Made by a program: the position numbers and the translations under genes. The notes under the pieces are model-generated. The model was not told where the DNA came from. It saw only the letters and a program-made list of their open reading frames with translations, and searched no databases. DNA of 64,000 bases from Bradyrhizobium icense (GTDB lineage: Bacteria; Pseudomonadota; Alphaproteobacteria; Rhizobiales; Xanthobacteraceae), in NCBI RefSeq assembly GCF_001693385.1, contig NZ_CP016428.1:2790001-2854000 (forward strand). The letters run 5' to 3'. Positions within the stretch are counted from its first letter, which is position 1; each line of letters starts with the position of its first letter. This document shows positions 26,037 to 34,983 of this stretch, piece by piece.

Positions 26037-26288
26037 ATGCGAGTGGTTACATCTAGCGCGATACTGGCTCTATCGGTGCTTCCTGCGCTCGCCGACCGCG
26101 CGGTCACTGAAGACGAGCGCGCAAAGCTTGTCGCTGCGGTCCAGGCCGAGGGATGCTCAGGCGGCGAGTTCGAAATGGATGAAGACGACCAGCAGTTCGA
26201 GGTCGATGACGCTGTCTGCGCGGACGGCAAGAAGTATGACCTCAAGTTCGATATGCAAGTGAAGTTGAAGCGAAAGAACTTGGACTGA
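26037..26288 (+). CDS. Small secreted PepSY-like protein
   Basis: This 83-residue protein has a short signal peptide (VTSSAILALSVLPALA, cleavage before DRAV). The acidic mature part has two cysteines (EGCSGG and AVCADG), with EFEMDEDDQQFEVDDAVCAD then YDLKFDMQVKLK, the alternating pattern of PepSY-type domains. GGAGG precedes the ATG at 26037. It stands alone between the permease and gcl. The role is unknown, and a periplasmic stress or binding function is only a guess. Confidence 0.75.
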   Translation: MRVVTSSAILALSVLPALADRAVTEDERAKLVAAVQAEGCSGGEFEMDEDDQQFEVDDAVCADGKKYDLKFDMQVKLKRKNLD

Positions 26289-26544
26289 GTTTTCCGACCT
26301 CGGCGCAGCAATGGATTGCTTCCGCCTTCGTTCTTCGAGCTATGGGCGGGCACGTCGTCGCTATCGCTGTTCGCAATGACGGTATTGTCGGATTTCCATC
26401 GCGTGCATGAACCAACCGCCTGTTTTGTCGTGACTTTCGCCAATCCCTTCCACTCCGCGGGAAATAAAATCACCCGCGTTGAGATCGCACCTCGCCGCCG
26501 CGAAGATCGCTGCCAGAGCCAACACTGTTTGAGCGAGGCGCGAC

Positions 26545-28344
26545 ATGGCGAAGATGCGGGCGATCGATGCGGCTGTGCGGATCCTGGAGAAGGAGGGCGT
26601 GACCATTGCCTTCGGTGTTCCCGGCGCTGCGATCAACCCGCTTTACTCCGCGCTGAAGAAGCGCGGCTCGATCGGGCACATCCTGGCGCGCCATGTCGAG
26701 GGCGCTTCCCACATGGCCGAGGGTTATACCCGCGCCAAATCAGGCAATATCGGCGTCTGCATCGGCACCTCGGGGCCGGCCGGCACCGACATGATCACGG
26801 GGCTTTATTCGGCGATCGCGGATTCGATCCCGATCCTGTGCATCACTGGGCAGGCGCCGCGCGCGCGGCTCTACAAGGAAGACTTTCAGGCGATCGATAT
26901 CGAATCCATTGCCAAGCCGGTGACGAAATGGGCGGTGACCGTGCGCGAGCCGGCGCTGGTGCCGCGCGTGTTCAGCCAGGCGTTTCACATCATGCGTTCC
27001 GGGCGTCCGGGGCCGGTGTTGATCGACCTGCCGCTCGACGTGCAGCTTGCGGAAATCGAATTCGACGACGAGACCTATGAGCCGCTGCCGGTCTACAAGC
27101 CCGCGGCGAGCCGCAAGCAGATCGAGAAGGCACTCGACATGCTCAACGCGGCGGAGCGGCCGCTGATCGTGGCGGGCGGCGGCGTCATCAATGCTGACGC
27201 CTCTGAACTGCTGGTGCAGTTCGCCGAGACGGTCAACGTTCCCGTGGTGCCAACCCTGATGGGATGGGGCGCCATTCCCGACGATCACGTGTTGATGGCC
27301 GGCATGGTCGGACTGCAGACCAGCCACCGCTACGGCAATGCGACCATGTTGCAATCCGACTTCGTGCTCGGCATCGGCAACCGCTGGGCCAACCGGCACA
27401 CCGGCTCGATCGAGACCTACACCAAGGGCCGCAAATTTGTGCATGTCGATATCGAGCCGACGCAGATCGGACGCGTCTTCAATCCCGATTTCGGCATCGT
27501 CTCCGACGCCAGGGCGGCACTGGAGTTGTTCGTTTCGGTTGCCAGAGAGTGGCGAAAAGCTGGCAAGCTGAGAGAGCGGCAGGCGTGGCCCGCGGCGTGC
27601 CATGACCGCAAGCGTACGATGTTGCGCAAGAGCCATTTCGACGACATGCCGATCAAGCCGCAGCGCGTCTATGAGGAGATGAGCAAGGCATTCGGACGCG
27701 ACACCTGCTATGTCAGCGTGATCGGATTGTCGCAGATCGCCGGCGCGCAATTCCTCGGTGTCTACGGCCCGCGCAACTGGATCAATGCGGGGCAGGCCGG
27801 TCCGCTCGGCTGGACGTTGCCGGCGGCGCTAGGCGTTCGCGCGGCCGATCCGTCGCGCCAGATCGTCGCGCTGTCGGGCGACTATGACTTCCAGTTCCTG
27901 ATCGAGGAGCTCGCGGTCGGCGCCCAGTTCAAGCTGCCCTACATCCACGTCGTCGTGAACAACTCCTATCTCGGATTGATCCGTCAGGCGCAGCGCGGTT
28001 TTGACATGGACTATCACGTCCAGCTCTCCTTCGAGAACATCAACGCCCCCGAGATCGGCGTCTATGGCGTGGACCATGTCGCGGTTGCCGAGGGACTCGG
28101 CTGCAAGGCGATCCGCGTCACCGATCCGAACCACGCGCAGGCGGCGTTCGCCACCGCGCGCGAATGGATGGCGGAATTCAAGGTGCCTGTCGTCGTCGAG
28201 TTTATTCTCGAGCGCGTCACCAACATCTCGATGGGCACCGAGATCGACAACATCATTGAGTTCGAGGAGGTGCTCGATCTGCCGCTGGACGACACGCCGG
28301 CCAAACCGAGCGCGCCGCAATCCGGCATGCTGCTGCCGGCGTAA
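26545..28344 (+). CDS. gcl: Glyoxylate carboligase (tartronate-semialdehyde synthase)
   Basis: This 599-residue ThDP/FAD enzyme joins two glyoxylates to tartronate semialdehyde and CO2. It aligns throughout with E. coli Gcl ([54 protein letters not shown]). It keeps the Gcl hallmark Val51 ([14 protein letters not shown]) where other ThDP enzymes have the catalytic glutamate, unlike the nearby Oxc. The ThDP motif is [15 protein letters not shown]...NNSYLG. It starts the operon gcl-hyi-glxR (gaps 15 and 27 bp). Confidence 0.97.
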   Translation: MAKMRAIDAAVRILEKEGVTIAFGVPGAAINPLYSALKKRGSIGHILARHVEGASHMAEGYTRAKSGNIGVCIGTSGPAGTDMITGLYSAIADSIPILCITGQAPRARLYKEDFQAIDIESIAKPVTKWAVTVREPALVPRVFSQAFHIMRSGRPGPVLIDLPLDVQLAEIEFDDETYEPLPVYKPAASRKQIEKALDMLNAAERPLIVAGGGVINADASELLVQFAETVNVPVVPTLMGWGAIPDDHVLMAGMVGLQTSHRYGNATMLQSDFVLGIGNRWANRHTGSIETYTKGRKFVHVDIEPTQIGRVFNPDFGIVSDARAALELFVSVAREWRKAGKLRERQAWPAACHDRKRTMLRKSHFDDMPIKPQRVYEEMSKAFGRDTCYVSVIGLSQIAGAQFLGVYGPRNWINAGQAGPLGWTLPAALGVRAADPSRQIVALSGDYDFQFLIEELAVGAQFKLPYIHVVVNNSYLGLIRQAQRGFDMDYHVQLSFENINAPEIGVYGVDHVAVAEGLGCKAIRVTDPNHAQAAFATAREWMAEFKVPVVVEFILERVTNISMGTEIDNIIEFEEVLDLPLDDTPAKPSAPQSGMLLPA

Positions 28345-28359
28345 AGGGAGAATCTGACC

Positions 28360-29145
28360 GTGCCGAAATTTGCTGCCAACCTCACCATGCTGTTCGGCGA
28401 GCAGCCGTTCCTCGATCGCTTCGCCGCCGCCAAGACGGCCGGCTTCGCCGGGGTCGAATATCTATTCCCGTATGATTTCGACAAGGCCGATCTGCGCGAG
28501 CAGTTGCACCAGCACGGCCTGACCCAGGTGCTGCACAATCTCCCTGCCGGCAACTGGTCAGCCGGCGAACGCGGCATTGCCATCCTGCCTGATCGCGTCG
28601 ACGAATTTCGTGACGGCGTCGGACGCGCCATCGATTACGCCAAGGCGCTCGATTGCCGTCAGCTCAACTGCCTCGTCGGCATCGCGCCTGACGGTGCTGA
28701 TGCGACCGATCTCAACGAGACATTGATCGGCAATCTGCGCTTCGCGGCGGATGCGCTCGCGAAGGAGAAGATCAAGCTTCTGATCGAACCGATCAACACC
28801 ATCGATATTCCCGGGTTCTTCCTGAACAGGACCGAGCAGGCGCTTCAGCTCATTGCCGACGTGCGCTCGAGCAATTTGTTCGTGCAGTACGACATCTACC
28901 ACATGCAGGTGATGGAGGGCGACATCGCACGAAGCCTGCAAAAGCATCTGCCGCGCATCGCCCATGTCCAGCTCGCCGACAATCCCGGCCGCAACGAGCC
29001 GGGTACGGGCGAGATCAACTATCCCTTCCTGTTCAGACATCTCGACGCTATTGGTTATCGCGGCTGGATCGGCTGCGAATACAAGCCGAGGACGACGACG
29101 GTCGAGGGCCTCGGCTGGCACGCGGCGCTGACCGCCGATACCTGA
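28360..29145 (+). CDS. hyi: Hydroxypyruvate isomerase
   Basis: This 261-residue TIM-barrel enzyme interconverts hydroxypyruvate and tartronate semialdehyde. It shows the family segments FAANLTMLFGE, LIEPINTIDIPGFFL, QYDIYHMQVMEGD and HVQLADNPGRNEPGTGEINY, which contain the metal-binding Glu, Asp, His and Gln. The start is GTG at 28360 with AAAGGGAG upstream. Its position between gcl and glxR is the classical one. Confidence 0.95.
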   Translation: MPKFAANLTMLFGEQPFLDRFAAAKTAGFAGVEYLFPYDFDKADLREQLHQHGLTQVLHNLPAGNWSAGERGIAILPDRVDEFRDGVGRAIDYAKALDCRQLNCLVGIAPDGADATDLNETLIGNLRFAADALAKEKIKLLIEPINTIDIPGFFLNRTEQALQLIADVRSSNLFVQYDIYHMQVMEGDIARSLQKHLPRIAHVQLADNPGRNEPGTGEINYPFLFRHLDAIGYRGWIGCEYKPRTTTVEGLGWHAALTADT

Positions 29146-29172
29146 ACAAGAATCGAAATAAGGGGAGTTGAA

Positions 29173-30060
29173 ATGATCGATATCGGCTTTATCGGCCTCG
29201 GCACCATGGGGCGCCCGATGGCCGGCCATCTGCAGGCCGCTGGCCATCGCCTGTTCCTGCACGACGTCGCGCCGATTGCACCGGAGCTCGTTGCGGAGGG
29301 AGGTGTTGTCTGCAAATCCGGCAAGGAGGTCGCCGAGCAGGCCGACGCCGTCATCATCATGGTGCCAGATACGCCGCACGTGGAGGCGGTCTTGTTCGGG
29401 CCCGGCGGCGTCGCCGAGGGGCTCTCCAAGGGGCAGATCGTCGTCGACATGAGTTCGATCTCGCCGCTCGCCACCAAGGAGTTTGCAAGGAAGGTCGAGG
29501 CGCTCGGCGCCGATTATCTCGACGCACCGGTCTCCGGTGGCGAGGTGGGCGCCAAGGCGGCGAGTCTCACCATCATGGTCGGCGGACCGGAACGCGCGTT
29601 CAGCGCGATGAAGCCGGTGTTCGACAAGATGGGCAAGAACGTCACCCTGGTCGGCGCCAATGGCGACGGGCAGACGACAAAAGTCGCCAACCAGATAATC
29701 GTGGCGCTGACGATCGAGGCGGTGGGCGAGGCGCTGTTGTTTGCATCGAAGGCCGGCGCGGATCCGGCGCTGGTGCGCCAGGCGCTGATGGGCGGCTTTG
29801 CATCGTCGCGGATTCTCGAAGTGCATGGCGAGCGCATGGTGAAGCGCAATTTCGAGCCGGGCTTTCGTATCGAGCTGCACCAGAAGGATCTCAATCTGGC
29901 GCTGGAGGGCGCGCGTGCACTCGGCCTTTCCTTGCCGAGCACGGCTTTGGCTCAGCAATTGTTCAGCGCCTGCACCGCGCATGGCGGCAAGGCATGGGAC
30001 CACTCAGCAATGGTGCGCGCGCTCGAAATGATGGCGAGCCACGACATCGCCAAAGCCTGA
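29173..30060 (+). CDS. glxR: Tartronate semialdehyde reductase (2-hydroxy-3-oxopropionate reductase)
   Basis: This 295-residue beta-hydroxyacid dehydrogenase reduces tartronate semialdehyde to D-glycerate. It has the N-terminal NAD(P) loop IGFIGLGTMGRPMAGHL, the substrate loop DAPVSGGEVGAKAASLTIMVGG and the catalytic lysine in GDGQTTKVANQIIV. It closes the gcl-hyi-glxR operon before a terminator. Confidence 0.95.
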   Translation: MIDIGFIGLGTMGRPMAGHLQAAGHRLFLHDVAPIAPELVAEGGVVCKSGKEVAEQADAVIIMVPDTPHVEAVLFGPGGVAEGLSKGQIVVDMSSISPLATKEFARKVEALGADYLDAPVSGGEVGAKAASLTIMVGGPERAFSAMKPVFDKMGKNVTLVGANGDGQTTKVANQIIVALTIEAVGEALLFASKAGADPALVRQALMGGFASSRILEVHGERMVKRNFEPGFRIELHQKDLNLALEGARALGLSLPSTALAQQLFSACTAHGGKAWDHSAMVRALEMMASHDIAKA

Positions 30061-30085
30061 TCTTTGTTTCTCCCTGTGACTGGAA

Positions 30086-30115
30086 CCGCGCCGAAATTTC
30101 GGCGCGGCCCTTTTT
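30086..30115 (+). terminator. Rho-independent terminator of gcl-hyi-glxR
   Basis: A perfect palindrome CCGCGCCGAAA / TTTCGGCGCGG (30086-30107) is followed by CCCTTTTT, 25 bp after the glxR stop. Confidence 0.85.
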
Positions 30116-30132
30116 GCTGCCGCATTGGAACC

Positions 30133-30158
30133 GGAACCTTCTCACGCCTCCCGTGGTT
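30133..30158 (+). promoter_or_regulatory. Possible EcfG promoter upstream of the DUF1236-like gene
   Basis: GGAAC, a 17-nt spacer and GGTT end 31 bp before the ATG at 30190. The -10 departs from CGTT by one base. Confidence 0.4.
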
Positions 30159-30189
30159 GAGATACATCATCAATTTACTGGAGCATGTG

Positions 30190-30573
30190 ATGAATAATCG
30201 TTTGGCCGTTTCACTGATTGCGGCTTCGTTGCTGACCTCTGGCGCGGCATTCGCTCAATCGACGACCGCGCAAGGCGCGGCGGACGGCGCCGCCGCCGGC
30301 GCTGAAGTCGGTGGCCCGGTCGGCGCGATCGTCGGCGGCACGGTGGGTGCTGCACTCGGCGCGGCCGTGGAAATTCCGAACGCCGTGATCAATTCAGTCC
30401 CACGCGACCGTTCTGTCGTGGTTCGTGAGCGGGTGGTGGTGGGCGAGCCGTTGCCACCGACCGTCGAACTGCGCACGGTGCCGCGGCACACTGAATACCG
30501 CTATGCCGTGGTCAATGATCGCCGCGTGATCGTGGAGCCGCGCACACGCAGGGTCGTCAGGATCCTCGACTAA
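30190..30573 (+). CDS. Secreted DUF1236-like protein
   Basis: This 127-residue protein has a signal peptide ending AAFAQS. A Gly/Ala-rich segment follows (QGAADGAAAGAEVGGPVGAI...) that resembles glycine-zipper membrane-associating sequences. The C-terminal domain contains PRHTEYRYAVVNDRRVIVEPRTRRVVRIL, the DUF1236 pattern common in rhizobia. Role unknown. The ATG at 30190 has GGAG upstream, and the gene has its own terminator. Confidence 0.82.
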   Translation: MNNRLAVSLIAASLLTSGAAFAQSTTAQGAADGAAAGAEVGGPVGAIVGGTVGAALGAAVEIPNAVINSVPRDRSVVVRERVVVGEPLPPTVELRTVPRHTEYRYAVVNDRRVIVEPRTRRVVRILD

Positions 30574-30600
30574 TTTAACGAACGCAGCTCTTACTGAGCC

Positions 30601-30635
30601 ATCCTCGCGGGCAATCATCCCGCGAGGATTTTCTT
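30601..30635 (+). terminator. Rho-independent terminator of the DUF1236-like gene
   Basis: The stem ATCCTCGCGGG / CCCGCGAGGAT with a 7-nt loop is followed by TTTCTT. It also lies at the 3' end of the convergent VanZ-like gene. Confidence 0.82.
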
Positions 30636-30636
30636 G

Positions 30637-30990
30637 TCACGATGCGCTATGGCGCGGTCGCCTGATCTTCCAGTCGAGAACCGCCGCAGCCGCAAGCCCG
30701 ACGGATGCCGCCAGCGCGTCGACCACGAAGTCCTCCAATCGAGCATGCCGGCCCGGCGCCCAGAACTGCAGGATTTCGATCAGGCCGGTGAAGCCGATGA
30801 CGAAGGCCGCCGTGTGCAAGCGGTTACGCGCGTGGGCCAATCCGAAAGCGAGGCCAAGGAGCACGAAGGCAAGCGCATGCTCCCCGTTCTGTCCAAGGTT
30901 TGAATGCGGCCGTTGTTCCGCCGGCCCGAGCGTCGCGAAGGCGATTGCCGCAGCAAGGCCCCAGGCGAATAGTCGAAGGATGATCGTCAT
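30637..30990 (-). CDS. VanZ-like small membrane protein
   Basis: This 117-residue protein has four hydrophobic segments and the VanZ-family pattern GENGEHALAF-like (NGEHALAFVLLGLAFGLA) followed by FTGLIEILQFWAPGRHARLEDFVVDALAA. The family is widespread with mostly unknown function. The ATG at 30990 is chosen by homology of the N-terminus. An ATG at 31029 is possible and no good Shine-Dalgarno is present for either. Confidence 0.82.
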   Translation of the reverse strand: MTIILRLFAWGLAAAIAFATLGPAEQRPHSNLGQNGEHALAFVLLGLAFGLAHARNRLHTAAFVIGFTGLIEILQFWAPGRHARLEDFVVDALAASVGLAAAAVLDWKIRRPRHSAS

Positions 30991-31066
30991 CGGAATGGCA
31001 TAGCACGATTTAAGCGCTTGCCATCCCATGCCCGCGGAACTGGCGATGTCTGTGGTTAATCGCCTT

Positions 31067-31687
31067 TCAGAGCGGCTCCCGTACGCTCATACCGTGCATG
31101 AAGCGCTCCCGGATCTGCACGGGATCGCGGCGGGTGGTGCCGACGCCCGGCTTGTCGTCGATGCGGACGCCGATCAGCGTCGGCCCCGCGGCCGACATGG
31201 ACTGCTCGATCAGGCGTTCGAAATCCTCCTCGTCCGCCGCCCAGGCGCTGTTGGCGAGCCCGCTCGCGACCGCGATAGCGACGATGTCGGCGACGGCCGC
31301 ACCCGGCGTCGGTTGCGCGCCGGTGATCTGGTAGATGCCGTTGTCCATTACCACCATGGTGAGGTTTTTCGGCGCAAGCGTCGCGATCGTCGACAGCGAC
31401 CCCAGTTGCATCAACAGCGAGCCGTCGCCTTCGAGCGCGAATACGCGGCGTTCCGGTTGCGCGAGCGCGACGCCGAGCGCGATCGGGAAGGCGAGTCCCA
31501 TGCTGCCGAGCATGTAGAAATTCTGCGGCCGGTGGCCGGCGGCCCACAGGTCGAAATTGGTGTTGCCGATGCCGCCGATCACGGCTTCCTCGTTCTTCAG
31601 CTTCGCCACCAGCCGCGAGGTGAGATCAAAGCGGTTCATGACCTTGGTATTGCGGGCAGGGGTCTCGTTGGTCATGGGATCGCTCAC
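31067..31687 (-). CDS. ThDP-binding subunit of a two-subunit 2-oxoacid decarboxylase (ComE-like)
   Basis: This 206-residue protein is the C-terminal (pyrophosphate) half of a ThDP decarboxylase: GIGNTNFDLWAAGHRPQNFYMLGSMG, then EGDGSLLMQLGSLSTIA and VMDNGIYQITG, the GDG...N motif. It overlaps the PYR-domain subunit by 4 nt, so the two are translated together. The family includes sulfopyruvate and phosphonopyruvate decarboxylases. Near gcl and hydroxyacid dehydrogenases, a 3-carbon 2-oxoacid substrate is plausible but unproven. Confidence 0.85.
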   Translation of the reverse strand: MSDPMTNETPARNTKVMNRFDLTSRLVAKLKNEEAVIGGIGNTNFDLWAAGHRPQNFYMLGSMGLAFPIALGVALAQPERRVFALEGDGSLLMQLGSLSTIATLAPKNLTMVVMDNGIYQITGAQPTPGAAVADIVAIAVASGLANSAWAADEEDFERLIEQSMSAAGPTLIGVRIDDKPGVGTTRRDPVQIRERFMHGMSVREPL

Positions 31688-32238
31688 TTGTCAAAAACCT
31701 TGCCGCCGGTCAGAAGCGGCGAGAGGATCAGCGCCACCGGCGCCTGCGTGGTGATGGCCTGCTTGATGGAGCGGTCGACGATGAATTCGAACTCGTCGAG
31801 CCTTGTCGCGGTGTGGTGCTCCATCGCCAGCGAATCCAGCACCGGTCGCATGGTGCGGCAGACCAGCGACTGGCCGTAGTTGAATTCGCCGAGCGTGCCG
31901 CGTTCGGACACGAACATGATCAGCGGGATCTGATAGGGAATCGCCAGTGACGCCAGCACGTTCGCCAGCGTCGCAAATCCCGAAGTCTGCATCAGTACCG
32001 CGCCACGCATGCCGCCCATCCAGGCGCCGGAGACGATGCCGACCGCTTCTTCCTCGCGCGCCGTGGGGAAGGTCGTGAAGAAGGGATCGGCGTGCAGGTT
32101 CCTGATCAGCGTCGTCAGGACGCGATCGGGCACGTAGGGGACCAGGCGGATATCGTTGCGCTTGAGGGTTTGCAGCACGATGCCGTGCCAGCTCATTTCA
32201 GAGATTTCGGGCGAGGTTTTTTCCTCCGCAGCCGCCAT
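31684..32238 (-). CDS. PYR-domain subunit of a two-subunit 2-oxoacid decarboxylase (ComD-like)
   Basis: This 184-residue protein is the N-terminal half of a ThDP decarboxylase, with VPYVPDRVLTTLIRNL, the cofactor-activating glutamate in TAREEEAVGIVSGAW and LMQTSGFATLANVLASL. It is upstream of and overlaps its partner at ATGA (31684-31687). AAAGGAGA precedes the ATG. A divergent promoter region of about 320 bp separates it from the dehydrogenase gene at 32560. Confidence 0.85.
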   Translation of the reverse strand: MAAAEEKTSPEISEMSWHGIVLQTLKRNDIRLVPYVPDRVLTTLIRNLHADPFFTTFPTAREEEAVGIVSGAWMGGMRGAVLMQTSGFATLANVLASLAIPYQIPLIMFVSERGTLGEFNYGQSLVCRTMRPVLDSLAMEHHTATRLDEFEFIVDRSIKQAITTQAPVALILSPLLTGGKVFDK

Positions 32239-32559
32239 TTTGGTCTCCTTTAGCCGCGACGTCTTTCGTTCGCGCTGATCCCTGGAGCGGCGAACTTGAC
32301 GCCGTTAGCGGGATTGTCAACATGTCCCGATCGTAGCTGGCTCTGCGCCCCGCGGCGCTACACTTGGCATGGGACGATGTGAGATAAGTAAGAAAGATTT
32401 CGGGAGGGGGTGCGCCATGGCTGGATATGTCCGGATTGCTGCCGACGTCGCGGCGCTCGCTGCCGCATCTACGCCGCTTTCGCTGAGACCCATTCCCTGA
32501 TCGGCTTCCGCCGAACAAGACAAGCTCTACGCCTCCCGAACTGAAAGTTGCCAAGGAAA
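32239..32559. other. Divergent promoter region
   Basis: This 321-bp gap must hold the promoters of the decarboxylase pair (minus) and the hydroxyacid dehydrogenase (plus). No operator repeat of the oxalate type was found. A 27-codon frame at 32417 with GGGAGGGGG upstream is present but not convincing. Confidence 0.45.
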
Positions 32560-33609
32560 ATGACCGTCAACAACAAGCGCGTGTTCTATGTCAAATACCT
32601 CGCCCACGAGATCTACGTCGATATCATGAAAGCGCGCGCCGACGTGCGGCTCGACCGGCTGGAGAATGAGAGCCCGGATGCAGTCGCAGCGCCGATATTG
32701 TCAGCGGCGCATGCCTATCAGGTCGGCGCGGCGCGCGACGAGATCGCGCGGCACTTTCATGTCGACCAGGATCTGTTGCGGCGGGCGCCGAACCTTCTGA
32801 TCGTGTCCTCGAACGGCGCGGGCTTCGATCCCGTCGACGTCGATGCCTGCACGGCGGCGGGCGTGCTCGTCGTCAACCAGTCCGGCGGCAACGCCAATTC
32901 GGTCGCCGAGCATGCGCTGGGGATGATGCTGACGCTGTCCAAGCGCATCCTCGAATCCGACCGCGCGCTGCGTCGCCAGGCCAATGTCAATCGTAACACG
33001 CTGATCGGCAACGAAGTGCAAGGCAAGACGGTCGGCATCGTCGGGATCGGCAATGTCGGCCGCCGTGTCGCCGAGCTCTGCAACGGCCTGCTGCATATGA
33101 AGGTGATCGCTTACGATCCTTATCTAAGCGCGGAAGAAATCGCAGCCCGCGGCGGCGAAAAGGTCGAGCTTCACGATCTGATGCGCCGCTCGGATTTCGT
33201 CTCGATCTCCTGCCCCCTGACCAAGGACAATCGCCGCATGATCGGCGCCCGCGAATTCGCGCTGATGCAGCCGCACGCCTTCTTCATCACCACGGCGCGC
33301 GGCTTTATTCACGATGAGGAAGCGCTGTACGAGGCGTTGCGCGACAAGCGGATTGCGGGAGCCGGCCTCGACGTCTGGGACAAGGAGCCGCCGCCGCCGG
33401 AGCATCCGCTGCTGCAGTTCGACAACGTGCTGGCCAGCCCACATACGGCCGGTGTGACGAAGGAAGCGCGGGTGAATATGGGCAAGATCGCCGCCGAGCA
33501 GATTCTCGAAGCGCTCGACGGCAAGCGGCCGCCGCGCATCGTCAATCCCGAGGTGTGGCCCGACTACGCCAGGCGGTTCGAACGGACGTTCGGATTCGCG
33601 CCGAAATAG
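32560..33609 (+). CDS. D-isomer-specific 2-hydroxyacid dehydrogenase
   Basis: This 349-residue NAD-dependent dehydrogenase has GKTVGIVGIGNVGRRVAEL as cofactor loop, the catalytic Arg in FITTARGFIHDEEAL, the Glu in LDVWDKEPPPPEHPL and the His in ASPHTAGVTKEA. It belongs to the phosphoglycerate/glyoxylate-type dehydrogenases that reduce 2-oxo acids. The ATG at 32560 follows AAGGAA. A TTG at 32548 is an alternative. An alpha/beta hydrolase gene follows 31 bp later, probably cotranscribed. Confidence 0.9.
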   Translation: MTVNNKRVFYVKYLAHEIYVDIMKARADVRLDRLENESPDAVAAPILSAAHAYQVGAARDEIARHFHVDQDLLRRAPNLLIVSSNGAGFDPVDVDACTAAGVLVVNQSGGNANSVAEHALGMMLTLSKRILESDRALRRQANVNRNTLIGNEVQGKTVGIVGIGNVGRRVAELCNGLLHMKVIAYDPYLSAEEIAARGGEKVELHDLMRRSDFVSISCPLTKDNRRMIGAREFALMQPHAFFITTARGFIHDEEALYEALRDKRIAGAGLDVWDKEPPPPEHPLLQFDNVLASPHTAGVTKEARVNMGKIAAEQILEALDGKRPPRIVNPEVWPDYARRFERTFGFAPK

Positions 33610-33640
33610 GCCATCACCTCCGCGGGAAAGACGGGCCACG

Positions 33641-34519
33641 ATGGTCGAACCGGACGATCGCTTTTACGAGTCGCAAGGGCTGCGGTTGCATTATGTCGAC
33701 TGGGGCAACGTATCAGCGCCGCCTTTGATCCTTGTCCATGGCGGCCTCGATCATTGCCGCAACTGGGATGCGATCGCGCGAGCACTGCAGCCGCATTTCC
33801 ATATCATGGCGCCGGACTTGCGTGGCCATGGCGATTCCGAATGGGCGAAGGGAAGCAGCTACAGCCTGTCGGACAACGTCTATGACCTCACCCGGCTGAT
33901 GCGCTTTGCGGGGCTGCAGGAGGCGGCGATTGTCGGTCATTCGATGGGCGGCATGGTCGCGTTGGCCTATGCCGGTACCTATCCGGAAAGAGCGTCGCGC
34001 CTCGTCGTGCTGGATGGCGCGTTCCTGTCGGGCTCGCAGCCCGCGCCGGTCGCCGAGCAGATGTCGCGCTGGATCGACCAGCTCGACCGCATCTCGGAGC
34101 ATCAAGAGAGCACGTTCCGGACGATCGAGGAGGCGGCGAAGCGGCTGTCTGCGCGCAACAAGCGGCTGACAGCGGCGCTGGCGCTTCATCTTGCCAGCCA
34201 TGGCGTTCGGAAAGGTGCCGACGGCCTCTATCGCTGGAAATTTGATCATTATCAGCGGGCGAGGGCGCCATACCGGCTGTCGCCGGATGATTATATCGGC
34301 TTGTGGTCGCGCATCACTTGTCCGACGCTATTGATGTGGGGCGACGAAAGCTTTCTCCCCGATCCCGAGGCTGCCGGCCTGCTCGCGCGTTTCAGACAAG
34401 CCGAGGTGCAGAAGATCGCCGGTGCCGGGCACTGGCTTCATCATGATCGGCTCGATGTGGTTCTGGCGTCGCTGCGACGGTTTCTCGGGGCGCCACAGGC
34501 TGCAGAAGCCGCGAAGTGA
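33641..34519 (+). CDS. Alpha/beta hydrolase
   Basis: This 292-residue hydrolase has the oxyanion loop LILVHGGLDHCRNW, the nucleophile elbow GHSMGGMVA (Ser), the acid region LLMWGDESFLPDPE and the catalytic His in IAGAGHWLHHDRL. No signal peptide. Substrate unknown. Probably in one transcript with the upstream dehydrogenase. Confidence 0.9.
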   Translation: MVEPDDRFYESQGLRLHYVDWGNVSAPPLILVHGGLDHCRNWDAIARALQPHFHIMAPDLRGHGDSEWAKGSSYSLSDNVYDLTRLMRFAGLQEAAIVGHSMGGMVALAYAGTYPERASRLVVLDGAFLSGSQPAPVAEQMSRWIDQLDRISEHQESTFRTIEEAAKRLSARNKRLTAALALHLASHGVRKGADGLYRWKFDHYQRARAPYRLSPDDYIGLWSRITCPTLLMWGDESFLPDPEAAGLLARFRQAEVQKIAGAGHWLHHDRLDVVLASLRRFLGAPQAAEAAK

Positions 34520-34527
34520 GGCAGGAA

Positions 34528-34599
34528 ATGTCAGACAGAATTCGCGTCTACATCAACGCTCAGACATTGGCGGTCGATAGCGGCATCACCGGGCTCTGA
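34528..34599 (+). pseudogene. Short frame, possibly a truncated gene start
   Basis: AGGCAGGAA precedes an ATG opening MSDRIRVYINAQTLAVDSGITGL and a TGA. The sequence looks like a genuine N-terminus with a good Shine-Dalgarno, but stops after 23 codons inside a perfect hairpin (34589-34612). It may be the left end of a gene cut by a rearrangement. No family identified. Confidence 0.35.
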
Positions 34600-34612
34600 G
34601 CTCAGAACCCGG
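34589..34612. repeat. Strong short palindrome
   Basis: CCGGG-C-TCTGAG abuts CTCAGA-A-CCCGG, pairing over 11 of 12 positions. No T-run follows on either strand. Confidence 0.5.
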
Positions 34613-34983
34613 GAGAAAAATTCATCCGCCGGTGGGTCGATTGCGGCAATAATTCCACTGCAGGACGGCCTCCGGACGAAGCGGGCATTGCTATTTTCTC
34701 TGACATCTCGACTGGTTTGCCGCTTGGGACCATTTTCCCTGTGCGCCTTGCCCCCCGGCGCACATGGAAGACGAAGATATGCGACAGGTTCGTTCATTCC
34801 TGAGCAGAGCCTCCTCCCGGATCGGGCGGCGGCTTTCCCAGATCGTGGCCATCGCCGCCGCCAGCCTGCCGGCCGCCGGCGCCTGAGGCGCGGGCGTCCT
34901 TCATTGCTTCAACATTACGTCCAAGTCTGTCAGAGCCTGATCGAGGTCCTGGACGAGCAGCTCCGCGTGCTTCCAGCAATCGT
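34613..34983. other. Intergenic stretch, nothing recognised
   Basis: Frames here on both strands have Arg/Pro/Gly-rich translations without ribosome binding sites. No RNA gene or repeat was recognised. Confidence 0.45.

Noticed and set aside
32417..32500. 27-codon frame (MAGYVRIAADVAAL...) with a G-rich upstream stretch
   Set aside because: Very short, Ala-rich, no conserved feature. The purine run may be chance in a promoter region.
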